Part shown: piece after piece, positions 1 to 9,000 of the stretch
Layout of the letters: each line of letters opens with the position of its first letter
Position numbering within the stretch: position 1 is the first letter of the stretch
Virus record (IMG/VR): IMGVR_UViG_3300040751_002148
Coordinates: 1-22,319 of that record
Length of the DNA: 22,319 bases
From: a virus
Reading direction: 5' to 3' (one strand)
Notes under the pieces: generated by a model
The model's input: the letters and a program-made list of their open reading frames with translations, nothing else
Database searches by the model: none
Told to the model about the DNA's origin: nothing
Program-made: the position numbers and the translations under genes

Positions 1-1206
1 AGAGCTAAGCTAAGAGATGAAGGTCATAGAGCAAATGAAAAGTTTGGTAACTATCAATCCTCAAGCGGTGTGATTAATCCGAAGTATAATAACCCAGTGC
101 CATCGTCCATTGCTTACTCGGTTGATCCTAAAAATACTACCATAACTGGTAGAACCCCATCGGAAGGTGCAGCAGATACTAAAGTAAGAGTAAAAGCTGA
201 ACCAAACTTAAATGCGCCTATTTCGGTGGATCCAAGATTCGATCCAGCTGGTGCAGATCAGATTCTTGCATCTACTAAACTTGCTAGAGGTATTTCCCTT
301 TCACAATTCTTATATGGCAAAGGTGATCCGGGTAAGCTTGATCCTGAATTAAGACTGGAACAAAGAAAACAACTAGTTCGTAACCTTATTCCACAGGCCA
401 ATTTAGTGCACCGTATTCGAGATAACCAAGATATCTTTAAAGGTTATAATATTGAAATTATCGAAGGGGTTTATGTAAAAGAACCTCAAGAAACTATTAC
501 GCCAGATGGTATTTTGGATTTAAGAACTCAAGGTCGTGCAGTTGTTTACGAAATGATTGGACCGAATGGTGTTATTGATAAAGATAAAACCTTTGACTTA
601 GCTGTCTGGTTAGCAAATAATATTCGATATGATAAAATTATTCTTGACTATGATGAGCTAGATCCACGTGGTGGTGGTGAAGATGTTAATGTTCAGATTA
701 TTGTAATTATGCCAGTAGTAAATGCAGACTTTACCGCAAAGTTTAAAATGGAAACTGAAACCTTATTCAATAACAAATCACAAGGTAAAGAGTTTATTAA
801 GATTGGCGACAAGATTACTAAGCTTGAAGAAGGAACCCCAGACAATAGTGTTGAAGAACAGAATGATGGTTCGGATGAGCCGGAAGATGAAGTTCAGGTT
901 AACCAGCCAAATACAAAATACGTCGGTAATCCTGAAGTACTTGATGGTAAATTTAATTCAGATGAAGAAGTACAGAATTATTTAAAGACAAAAGTGAATA
1001 AAGATGGTAACAACTACTCATTCGTGTACGAAGATAAACAGTATTTTGTTACGGTTAACCCGGTAGAAATTGATGCCGGATTGGGCGAAGAAGCCATGAC
1101 AATTACTACAGATTATGCAACACACCAAGAAAACCAAAAACTGTTTGGTCCACCAGAAGCTCGTAGCGGTCAAGGTAAAATCGCCTATGACGAAGGATTA
1201 TGGTGA
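1..1206 (+). CDS. Baseplate/tail protein, C-terminal part, with degenerate M15-like peptidase region (5' partial)
   Basis: The reading frame is open to the left edge of the window (the codons before the GTG at 70 are all sense), so this is the 3' end of a longer gene and GTG 70 is unlikely to be the true start. Counting from codon 70, residues about 72-200 have the layout of the M15A (D-Ala-D-Ala carboxypeptidase-like) fold: 'GISLSQFL', then a helix 'QLVRNLIPQANLVHRIRD', then strand 'YNIEIIEGVYV', then 'TQGRAVVYEM' and 'YDKIILDY'. The histidine and aspartate zinc ligands expected in the S-x-H-x-x-G-x-A-x-D motif are not there, so it is probably structural, not enzymatic. An acidic linker (about 250-280) precedes a small C-terminal domain. 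Position just before gp25 and gp6 suggests a baseplate hub or spike protein (gp5-like place); that assignment is inference. Confidence 0.6.
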   Translation, partial: RAKLRDEGHRANEKFGNYQSSSGVINPKYNNPVPSSIAYSVDPKNTTITGRTPSEGAADTKVRVKAEPNLNAPISVDPRFDPAGADQILASTKLARGISLSQFLYGKGDPGKLDPELRLEQRKQLVRNLIPQANLVHRIRDNQDIFKGYNIEIIEGVYVKEPQETITPDGILDLRTQGRAVVYEMIGPNGVIDKDKTFDLAVWLANNIRYDKIILDYDELDPRGGGEDVNVQIIVIMPVVNADFTAKFKMETETLFNNKSQGKEFIKIGDKITKLEEGTPDNSVEEQNDGSDEPEDEVQVNQPNTKYVGNPEVLDGKFNSDEEVQNYLKTKVNKDGNNYSFVYEDKQYFVTVNPVEIDAGLGEEAMTITTDYATHQENQKLFGPPEARSGQGKIAYDEGLW

Positions 1207-1215
1207 TATTTCTAA

Positions 1216-1223
1216 CATAAATA
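1216..1223 (+). promoter_or_regulatory. Variant T4-type late promoter CATAAATA
   Basis: CATAAATA differs from the T4 late consensus TATAAATA only at the first base. It lies in the 38-base gap upstream of the gp25-like gene, 29 bases from the first base of the box to the ATG, close to the 31 and 33 bases seen at the perfect boxes at 4453 and 19387. Placement between genes supports function; the first-base change makes it less certain. Confidence 0.55.
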
Positions 1224-1244
1224 TACTAAACATTAGGGATTGAC

Positions 1245-1691
1245 ATGGCTAGAAAGTATTTCTCAAAGGAAGATGGGGACTTAGAAACTAGAAGTTTAAC
1301 AACTTCTAGAAATAGATCCTATTCGGATATTGATTTAACTTTTACTAAAAAACCTTCTGGTGATGTTTATAAAAAGGTAGATGGTGCAGCAGTAAAGCAA
1401 GCTGTTAAAAATCTTTTATTAACCACACCAGGAGAAAAGCCTTTCAATCCATATTTCGGTGCTGGGCTTAATAGTTTGCTATTTGAATTAGTAGACGATG
1501 AAGATACTAATGTGCTATTAACTGAATACATTTCTAATGCTATTGAAAATTTTGAGCCAAGAGCAAGATTAATTTCAGTAACACCTAATGTGCAACCAGA
1601 TAATAATACCGCTAGAGTAAGAGTAGAATTTCAAGTAGTAAATACTTCTGAAACGGTGGTATTCGAAACAACAATTATAAGGCTAAGATAA
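1245..1691 (+). CDS. 25: Baseplate wedge protein, gp25-like (148 aa)
   Basis: This is a gp25/W-family protein, a small wedge component at the inner baseplate that is shared by T4-like phages, P2-like phages and type VI secretion systems, where it joins the gp6-type protein around the hub. Visible family signatures are 'YSDIDLTF' near the N-terminus, 'DVYKKVDGAAVKQAVKNLLL' (about residues 41-60), 'GEKPFNPYFGAGL' and 'LLFE' (about 63-81), and the 'FEPRARLISV' segment (about 103-112), the position of the conserved E-P-R of the family. Length fits the family (T4 gp25 is 132 aa). The ATG follows a purine-rich AGGGA ribosome site and a variant late promoter, and the gp6-like gene starts two bases after its stop, consistent with the two partners being made together. 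Confidence 0.9.
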   Translation: MARKYFSKEDGDLETRSLTTSRNRSYSDIDLTFTKKPSGDVYKKVDGAAVKQAVKNLLLTTPGEKPFNPYFGAGLNSLLFELVDDEDTNVLLTEYISNAIENFEPRARLISVTPNVQPDNNTARVRVEFQVVNTSETVVFETTIIRLR

Positions 1692-1692
1692 T

Positions 1693-3528
1693 ATGGCAAC
1701 TAGTATAGAATCCACACAGCTCGATTTTGCTAGAATCAAAGAATCTTTAAAAACTCATTTTTTATCTACGGATGAGTTTGCGGATTATGATTTCGATGCA
1801 TCTGCATTGGATAGCATATTAGATGTATTGGCTTACAATACTCATTATAATGGTCTGGTTGCAAACTTCGCATTAAATGAAGCATTTTTAAACACTGCTC
1901 AGCTTCGCGCGTCCGTGCTCGCGATCGCGGAAAGTCTTGGATATAATCCAAAGTCTAAAAGCGCAGCCACGGCAATTGTTAATCTATCTGTTACTAATAC
2001 TTCTATCGGTCGTCCTTCGACCATTTCAATTTCTGCAAATAGAGCTTTTACATCGGCTGTGGATGATGTAACTTACACCTTTTACACAACGCAGTCTTAT
2101 ACAGCTGAAGATGACGGTAATGGATTTTATCAGTTTTTAACTTCAGATGGATCCGCTGATATCCCAATTTATGAAGGCGTATTAAAAACTAAAACATTCG
2201 TAGTAAGCTCGAATAATAATCCAATTTATATTATTCCTGATGAAAATATGGATACATCTACAGCGGTAGTTGAGGTATATCAAAATAGAACTTCTACAGT
2301 TTTTGACACGTATCTTCCATATAAAGATGCATTTACTATTACTCCACAATCTACTTTTTATGGACTAAGAGAAGCCCCGAATGGATATTATGAACTATAC
2401 TTCGGTGACGGGGCAGTAATCGGTAAAAAGCCTGCCGTTGGCGAAGTAATTATTGTAACATATCTTTCAACAAATTCTTCTGCAGCAAATAGAGCTACTA
2501 CTTTTACGTCACAAAATACTGTTACAATCGATAATGTTAACTATCCAATTGATGTTACTACGGTAAGTAGAGCGGCTGGTGGTTCAGATAAAGAATCTAT
2601 TACTTCTATTAAACAGAATGCACCAATTCAATTTGCTGCACAGAATAGACTCGTTACTCCTGAAGATTATATTGCTTTAATTAAATCAAATTATGGTAAT
2701 TTTATTAATGATGTTACTGCATGGGGTGGAGAGGATAATGTTCCACCGAATTACGGTAAAGTGTATGTTGCATTAAATTATAAAGACGGAACATCAGCAG
2801 CAACAAAGCAGACTATTCAAAGTGACATTACGACAAGACTTACCGATGGCAGAGCTATTATGTCAATCGATACATTATTTGAAAATGCTGCACAATGCTT
2901 TATTGAGACCGCAGTATTTTTCAACTTTAATCCATCGATTACTACTACCACTGCTGGTGCTATTGAAAATCAGGTTAATAATGTAGTAGCAAACTATTTT
3001 ACTAATAACTTAAACAAGTTCAACGAAGTGTTTAGAAGATCTTCGATTTTAACTGAAGTTGATAACCTTTCAGAAGCCATTTTAAACTCACGTATGGATG
3101 TAAAAGTACAAAGAAGATTTACGCCGGTGTTGTCGCAAGATCTTGCTTATAGCGTTAACTTTCCGGTAATTCTTTCATCGCCATTAGATGATGAATACGT
3201 CATTACTACCAATAAATTTGTATATGAAAATCAGTTATGTTTAATCCGTAACCAATTAAGTAGTACCACGTTACAAATTGTAAGAAACTCTGACGGTGCG
3301 GTATTAGTAAATAATATCGGATCTTATACACCTTCAACAGGTACTATAAACTTGGTTTCATTTAATCCTACAGAAATTGATGGCTCAATAACAGATATTC
3401 GTATTTCTGCTATCCCAGCAAATCAAAGTACTGTTCGACCATTAAGAAACTTTGTTTTAGCATTAGATACTACTAAATCATTTGCATCTGCACAGATCGA
3501 TTACGAACGTATTAGGGTTACTATCTAA
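1693..3528 (+). CDS. 6: Baseplate wedge protein, gp6-like (BaseplateJ family, 611 aa)
   Basis: This is a gp6/BaseplateJ-type wedge protein, which dimerises to form the ring of the baseplate and binds gp25 and gp7 in T4. The N-terminus 'IKESLKTHFL' with 'YNTHYNGLVANFALNEAFL' and 'RASVLAIAESLGYNPKS' (about 14-93) is the recognisable helical core of this family in T4-like phages. The middle contains 'YELYFGDGAVIGKKPAVGE' (about 232-250), then 'AAGGSDKESITSIKQNAP' and 'RLVTPEDYIALI' (about 293-329), all standard BaseplateJ landmarks. Length is close to T4 gp6 (660 aa). The start ATG lies 2 bases after the gp25 stop, and the end overlaps the next gene by one base (TAATG), indicating translational coupling. 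Confidence 0.9.
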   Translation: MATSIESTQLDFARIKESLKTHFLSTDEFADYDFDASALDSILDVLAYNTHYNGLVANFALNEAFLNTAQLRASVLAIAESLGYNPKSKSAATAIVNLSVTNTSIGRPSTISISANRAFTSAVDDVTYTFYTTQSYTAEDDGNGFYQFLTSDGSADIPIYEGVLKTKTFVVSSNNNPIYIIPDENMDTSTAVVEVYQNRTSTVFDTYLPYKDAFTITPQSTFYGLREAPNGYYELYFGDGAVIGKKPAVGEVIIVTYLSTNSSAANRATTFTSQNTVTIDNVNYPIDVTTVSRAAGGSDKESITSIKQNAPIQFAAQNRLVTPEDYIALIKSNYGNFINDVTAWGGEDNVPPNYGKVYVALNYKDGTSAATKQTIQSDITTRLTDGRAIMSIDTLFENAAQCFIETAVFFNFNPSITTTTAGAIENQVNNVVANYFTNNLNKFNEVFRRSSILTEVDNLSEAILNSRMDVKVQRRFTPVLSQDLAYSVNFPVILSSPLDDEYVITTNKFVYENQLCLIRNQLSSTTLQIVRNSDGAVLVNNIGSYTPSTGTINLVSFNPTEIDGSITDIRISAIPANQSTVRPLRNFVLALDTTKSFASAQIDYERIRVTI

Positions 3529-4445
3529 TGTCGCACAATATAGATTATCTCAATAGAGTCCCAGCTAACTTTATTTCAAGTAAAGTCGAAGAAGTACTTC
3601 CAGAACACTTTACTACGGAATATCCGAATTTAGTGGCATTTCTAAAAGAGTATTATAACTATCTTGAAGCGGATGATAGAGGATTTACATATCTTTTAGG
3701 TACATTGTACCAAGCAAGAGATATGAATACTACTCTTTTAAGTCAATTAGATAATTTGTTTTCTGAAATTGGATTAGGATTAAAATCTTCTGACTTTGAT
3801 ATTAATCCGAGATTGATTGCAAAATTATTTGCAAACTTTTATCGTGAAAAGGGTAGCGCTAATTCAGCTAAGCTATTTTTTAGAGCATTTTACGATGAAG
3901 AAATACAAATTGATTATCCGAAAAGAAATATGTTTATCGTAAATGAATCTCAACTTGGTCCTGATTCATTAAGATACATACAAAATGATGAAAGATATCA
4001 GATCCATTCTATTCTGATTAAGTCTGGTATTTCTATTTCAAAGTGGCAAGAATTATTTAAAAAGTTTGTACATCCAGCTGGATTTTATTTATCCGGTGAC
4101 GTTTTTATTGAAAGTGTTGGAAATTTAAATATCGGTGCTATGCCGATATCCATACCCATCGATCCTAACTCAATCGGTAAAATTATTATCGAAGGTGCAG
4201 CGATTGCTCAAACTACTGCATACTCTGAGATTTGGAGTGATAGAGGTTATGTCGAAACTATTGACGTTGAAAGAACTCTTAAAGATGTTGAATTTGTTAC
4301 CGGCACTCAATTCGATAACCAGTACACCACTTTCCTACAATTTGCTGATACCGATAAGCCTACATTCGACACAGAAACTAAACCTGGTGTAGACTTCTCG
4401 AATAATGTAGAAACAATGGATGGTGATACCTTAGATCCGGCATAA
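3528..4445 (+). CDS. Baseplate wedge-region protein, conserved in marine T4-like phages (305 aa)
   Basis: The gene starts inside the gp6 stop (TAATG), so it is translationally coupled to it, and it lies between gp6 and gp8, where T4 has gp7. At 305 aa it is far shorter than T4 gp7 (about 1030 aa) and I do not see enough similarity to give that name. Visible features are an N-terminal helical region with 'VLPEHFTTEYPNLVAFLKEY' (about 18-37) and 'YYNYLE', a segment 'LFANFYREKGSANSAKLFF' (about 103-121) and 'FKKFVHPAGFYLSGDVF' (about 162-178). The layout, a YPxLxxFLxxYYxxLE opening and a K-G-x-x-x-S-x-x-LFFR helix, suggests a wedge connector. Its C-terminal third is acidic and probably partly disordered. 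Role by position only. Confidence 0.65.
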   Translation: MSHNIDYLNRVPANFISSKVEEVLPEHFTTEYPNLVAFLKEYYNYLEADDRGFTYLLGTLYQARDMNTTLLSQLDNLFSEIGLGLKSSDFDINPRLIAKLFANFYREKGSANSAKLFFRAFYDEEIQIDYPKRNMFIVNESQLGPDSLRYIQNDERYQIHSILIKSGISISKWQELFKKFVHPAGFYLSGDVFIESVGNLNIGAMPISIPIDPNSIGKIIIEGAAIAQTTAYSEIWSDRGYVETIDVERTLKDVEFVTGTQFDNQYTTFLQFADTDKPTFDTETKPGVDFSNNVETMDGDTLDPA

Positions 4446-4452
4446 TATTTGA

Positions 4453-4460
4453 TATAAATA
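4453..4460 (+). promoter_or_regulatory. T4-type late promoter TATAAATA
   Basis: A perfect TATAAATA box sits in the 38-base gap after the wedge-region gene, 31 bases before the ATG of the 65-aa protein. In T4 this octamer is the whole late promoter core, read by the phage late sigma factor gp55 with gp33/gp45. An AGGA ribosome site follows at 4473-4476. This is the last good late promoter seen until 19387, so it may serve the whole run of genes from 4484 to 19288. Confidence 0.8.
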
Positions 4461-4483
4461 GATTAAACATACAGGAATAAACC

Positions 4484-4681
4484 ATGGCACAACAAACAAT
4501 CTTTCTAGGATCGGCTGCAAACGACGGCACTGGTGAATCCCTTCGTTCCGCTGGTTCTAAGATCAATTCAAACTTTACCGAACTATATAATGACTATATT
4601 TCATTGGCAGAGTTAAAGGCAGTTGTTGCTGCAAGTTCAGATTTTGCAGATTTTAAATCTAGAATCGCAGCATTAACATAA
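4484..4681 (+). CDS. Small phage structural protein with 'NDGTG...KINSNF' motif (65 aa)
   Basis: A 65-residue protein opening with 'MAQQTIFLGSAANDGTGESL' followed by 'RSAGSKINSNFTELY'. This N-D-G-T-G-(D/E)-x-L-R-x-A-G-x-K-I-N-x-N-F-x-E-L pattern is common at the start of tail and fibre proteins in marine phages, usually as an attachment domain. Here it is almost the complete protein, followed only by a short helix, so it may be a stand-alone anchor or cap. It is the first gene after a perfect late promoter, has an AGGAA ribosome site, and is followed 12 bases later by gp8. The function is not known to me; the phage structural context is solid. Confidence 0.75.
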   Translation: MAQQTIFLGSAANDGTGESLRSAGSKINSNFTELYNDYISLAELKAVVAASSDFADFKSRIAALT

Positions 4682-4693
4682 TAGGAAAAAAAT

Positions 4694-6025
4694 ATGGCGA
4701 TTATCACAGATCAATTTAGAAGGTATCTTGTACAAAAAATTATTGAAGATACCACTGCAAGTCCTGTTACTGCAAGATATTTCTTGGGGATTGGTAGATC
4801 TCAAGCTTGGAATGATACTGACACTGCGCCAGATCCTATTAATGGTATTGGTGAACAAAGAAACTTTCGTTTAAACTTGCAATCTTTAAAACAAGTGGGT
4901 TCTTCGAATATAACATTTACTGTACCCAGATACAATTGGATTTCTGGTACAATCTATAGTGCATATAGTAACTTTATTGCAGGATATCCTACTAATCCTT
5001 ATTACGTATTTACTGAAGATAATAACGTATATGTTTGCTTAGAACGCGGTAAAAATAATTTAGGTAGTCCATCCCCGTCTACTATTAAACCTACAGGCAC
5101 TGGTACAATTAAAACTGCCGATGGATATGTCTGGAAGTTTTTATATAATGTGGGGGTTTCGGCATCAAACTCTTTCCTTTCATCAAACTTTTTACCAATT
5201 AAATTTTTAGAAAGCGACCCGGGCTTAGGTGCTGATGCCGCTCAATGGACAGTTCAACAAGCTGCTGTAGCAGGAACAATTTCAAATATTGAAGTTACTG
5301 GCGGCGGATCGGGATATACTAGTGCACCGACTGTTACTATCCAAGGTAATGGAACAGGCGCAGTTGCAACAGCAACAGTTAGCGGTGGTCAAGTAGTAAA
5401 AATCGAAGTAAGAACATCTGGCGGCACTTATACACCAGGAAGCGGATACGATTATGCTAACCTAGTAATTTCCGGTGGTGGTGGAAGTGGTGCTACAGCA
5501 CGAGTAAATTTAGCACCAGCAAATGGATTTGGTGCTAACCCGCTTAACGATCTAAAATGTACTGGCATTATGTTTACAAGTGATATTGCTGGCACGGATC
5601 CAGATTTTATCGTCGGACAAGATTTTAGACAGATCGGCATTATTAAAGATCCAGTAAATGGAAGTGGTACTGCTATAACTTCTGCTACTGCATCTGCTCT
5701 AACATATATGACGTTATCATCTGGAAGCGGGTTTGCTAAAGATAAAATTATCCAAGGTACTACATCTGGCGCAAAAGCTTATATTGACGATATTAGCGGT
5801 TCAACCATTTATTACCACCAAGATGACACTACCGGATTCCTTGCATTCCAAAATGGAGAACCGATTACAGAAACTAACGGATCTGGATCTGGTACTATTA
5901 GCGTAGCAAGTAATATTGGTGATATAGATAGGTTTGGCGGTGAAATTCTTTACATCGATAACCGAGCCAATGTTGATCGTGACTCAGATCAAACTGAAGC
6001 ACTTAAAGTTATCATACAGTTATAA
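4694..6025 (+). CDS. 8: Baseplate wedge protein, gp8-like, with beta-repeat insertion (443 aa)
   Basis: A gp8 homologue, the dimeric wedge protein that links gp7 and gp10 in T4. Matching landmarks to T4 gp8 are 'YFLGIGRSQAW' (29-39; T4 has a 'FGRSEPW'), 'VYVCLERG' (112-119), 'DGYVWKFLYNVG' (143-154), 'DFRQIGIIKDP' (310-320; T4 'GFRQISIITNP'), and the C-terminus 'GGEILYIDNR' plus 'DQTEALKVIIQL' (T4 'SGEMIYMENR' and 'DQTEEINILFTF'). T4 gp8 is 334 aa; most of the extra length is explained by an insertion at about residues 195-275, built from two glycine-rich beta units ('GGGSGYTSAPTVTIQGNGTG' and 'SGGTYTPGSGYD'). A further Gly/Ser-rich stretch lies at about 322-400. An AGGAAA ribosome site precedes the ATG. 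Confidence 0.92.
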   Translation: MAIITDQFRRYLVQKIIEDTTASPVTARYFLGIGRSQAWNDTDTAPDPINGIGEQRNFRLNLQSLKQVGSSNITFTVPRYNWISGTIYSAYSNFIAGYPTNPYYVFTEDNNVYVCLERGKNNLGSPSPSTIKPTGTGTIKTADGYVWKFLYNVGVSASNSFLSSNFLPIKFLESDPGLGADAAQWTVQQAAVAGTISNIEVTGGGSGYTSAPTVTIQGNGTGAVATATVSGGQVVKIEVRTSGGTYTPGSGYDYANLVISGGGGSGATARVNLAPANGFGANPLNDLKCTGIMFTSDIAGTDPDFIVGQDFRQIGIIKDPVNGSGTAITSATASALTYMTLSSGSGFAKDKIIQGTTSGAKAYIDDISGSTIYYHQDDTTGFLAFQNGEPITETNGSGSGTISVASNIGDIDRFGGEILYIDNRANVDRDSDQTEALKVIIQL

Positions 6026-6043
6026 GAAAGCGGATTTAAACGA

Positions 6044-9000
6044 ATGGCAAATAAAGTAATTCAAAATACTTTCCTAAACACTTATAGAGATGATTACTCT
6101 GATAGTGCTGGCTATTATCGGGTACTGTTTAATAACGGTAGAGCAGTACAAGCTAGAGAACTTACGCAAATGCAAACTGCCATTCAGCGTGAGATTACCC
6201 GCATGGGCGATAACATTTTCAAAGAAGGTGCTATTGTTCAATCAGGTGGTTTTAGTGCTACTGGTGCAAAATTTGTAAAACTGAATACTACTACAAATAC
6301 ATTACCAGTCGACGGCAACGGTGCTTTAGTAGATTTACAGGGCGTAACCCTTACTAGCTCGAATGGCGCAAAAGCTATTGTTACTAAAGCTATTGAGGAA
6401 GAAGGTTCTGATCCAGCTACCCTTTACGTAGTTTATTCGGAAGGTTCAAATACATTCCAACCAGGAAATACTTTAAGTGGCACAGTCTCTATCGATAGTG
6501 TTAATACACCATTTACGCTTACGGTACAAACTACAAATACTACTTTAAATCCTGCAACTGGTACTGGTCTTTTCTGCACAAATGCAGAAGGCTCATATTA
6601 CGTCACCGGCAGATTTGTATTTGCACCAAAACAAACAATTATTGCTTCTAAGTATACTGACTTAGTTAACGATCAATTAGTATTCAAAGTTACTGAATCG
6701 ATTGTTACTGCGGATTCAGATAATACTTTATACGACAATTCAGGCGCATTACCTAACACGTCTTCACCGGGTGCAGACAGATATAAAATTACTTTAACTC
6801 TTTCGGTATTAAGCCAGTTAGATTCTGCAGATAACTATACTAAAGCTGCTACTATTGTTAATGGTAGATTAACAGATATTAATAAGCCATCGAATGAAGA
6901 AAGTTATAATATTATCCGAGAGCTTATTGCAACTAGAACATCGGAAGAATCCGGTGATTATATTGTAAAGCCGTTTAGAATTCGTTTTAATGATAATGTA
7001 GATGATTCAAGTAAATTAGATATTACTATGGATCCTGGTATTGCATATGTCGACGGTTACAGAGTTTCAAATGAAGTACCGAAAACTATTACAATCGATA
7101 AGCCAAGAACCACTACAACAGTTAATAACGAGGTTACCGCTTTCACATTAGGTAATTACGTTTTAATTGATGGTACTACTAATAAAGGTCTACCAAATGT
7201 AAACACTTTACCTTTAGTAAATCTTTACGATACTACTGGTGGTACTGGTACAGTAATCGGTACTGCTCGTGTAAGAGCAGTCGACGAAGATAACTCAGGT
7301 AGCTTCCGTGTACATTTGTTCCAGATTTCTATGAATTCTGGCACTAACTTTAGAAGTGTTAGAAGTTTAGGCACTGGCACATCAGATTATATGAATCTGG
7401 TATTAGAAGCTGGTCAAGCTGTTTTAAAAGATCCTGCTAATAATTCTTTACTTTTCCCTGTACCTAAGCAAAGACCTCAAAACCTTACTGACGTTTCACT
7501 TACAGTTCAAAGAAGATTCACTGACACTAGCGTAACTGGTGGTAGTACAACCTTTACTTTGTCAGCTGCTGGTGAAACAATTGCAAACGTAAATGACTGG
7601 ATTGTATCAACCCCAGATGGTGCAATTATTACGGGTGCAACAGTTACTGGTGCTGGCGGAAATACTGCTACTGTTAGTAATCTTGGTGCTGCTACTAGTG
7701 TCGAGGTTTTAGGTTACGTCGATAAAGCACAAGGCACTATCCGTAGCAAATCATTACAAACTGACTTTGTTGACACCATTATCCCAGGCGACTGGGACTC
7801 AGATGGCAATGGTACTATTTTTGCAAATCTTTCGAAGCCGGATGTTTATAGCTTTACCTCGGTAACAAAAGGTACTGTTACTGGTACTAATATTAGATCC
7901 AGGTTTATTTTGGATAACGGTCAAAGAGATAACTATTATGGCTTAGGACGTTTAGTTCTTAAACCGAGCCAATCAGTTCCTACTGATAACGTAGTAGTAA
8001 AATACGATTATTTCAGTCATAGTGCTGGTGACTTTTTTGCGGTTAACTCATATTCTACAATTGACTATGAAGATATTCCTTCACATACGTTAGTTAACGG
8101 TCAGACAGTACCGCTTAGATTAATGTTAGACTTTAGACCAGTGGTAAATTCATCTGGTGATTTTGGCTCAGGTGCTATTATTAATGAATTACCGCAACCT
8201 AGCGATACAATTCGTGCGGACATTTCATATTATAATGGTCAAAGGGGTAAAATGTTTATTTCTACTGCTGGGTACATTACCTATAAAGGTGGAGAATTAT
8301 CTTTAAATCCTGAATTCCCGCTTAGCCAATCCGGTATGCTAGAATTATATCGCATTACTTTGAATCCGTATACCTTAAATTACAAAGATGTGGTAGCTAA
8401 GCAAATTGAGCATAAGCACTATACTATGGCAGATATTGGTCTTTTAGAAAAAAGACTAAACGCTTTGGAAGAAGCTACTTCACTAAGCATGTTGGAGTTA
8501 GACACTTCAACTATTGCGGTACTTGACTCTGATGGTAATAACAGAGCTAAATCAGGTTTCTTTGTAGATAACTTTGCAAACCATGCATTTGCTGATGTTA
8601 ACGATCCAAGCTATGCAGCTCAATTAGATCCTGTTGAAAAGTATATTCGTCCGACCAGTTTTATTAACGGCATTAACTTAATGTATGATTCGGATAATCC
8701 GAATAACTCTAATGTTGTTAAAAGAGGTGATAACATTTATCTTGCTTACAGTGAAACCACATTCATTGATCAGGATCAAGCAAGCCAGGTCGAAAACGTG
8801 CTGCCATTCTGGGGTTTAAGATTTGAAGGTCATATCACATTATCGCCAGCAAGTGATAACTGGATCGAAAAAGATTATATTCCAGATGCCGTTGTTAACC
8901 AAACTGTTTTAGATACTTCAGGCGCAACTCTTTACAACGATTGGCAATGGAACTGGGGTGGTACTCCACTTGAAGATTTAGAAGTTGGTAGTGTTACAAA

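Noticed and set aside
1921-1928. GCGATCGC, identical to the HIP1 palindrome abundant in cyanobacteria
   Set aside because: Only one copy was seen, in a GC-rich stretch of the conserved gp6 segment; one site does not show a cyanobacterial host.
3528-4445. Naming this gene T4 gp7
   Set aside because: The position fits but the protein is less than a third of T4 gp7 and I see no matching motifs.
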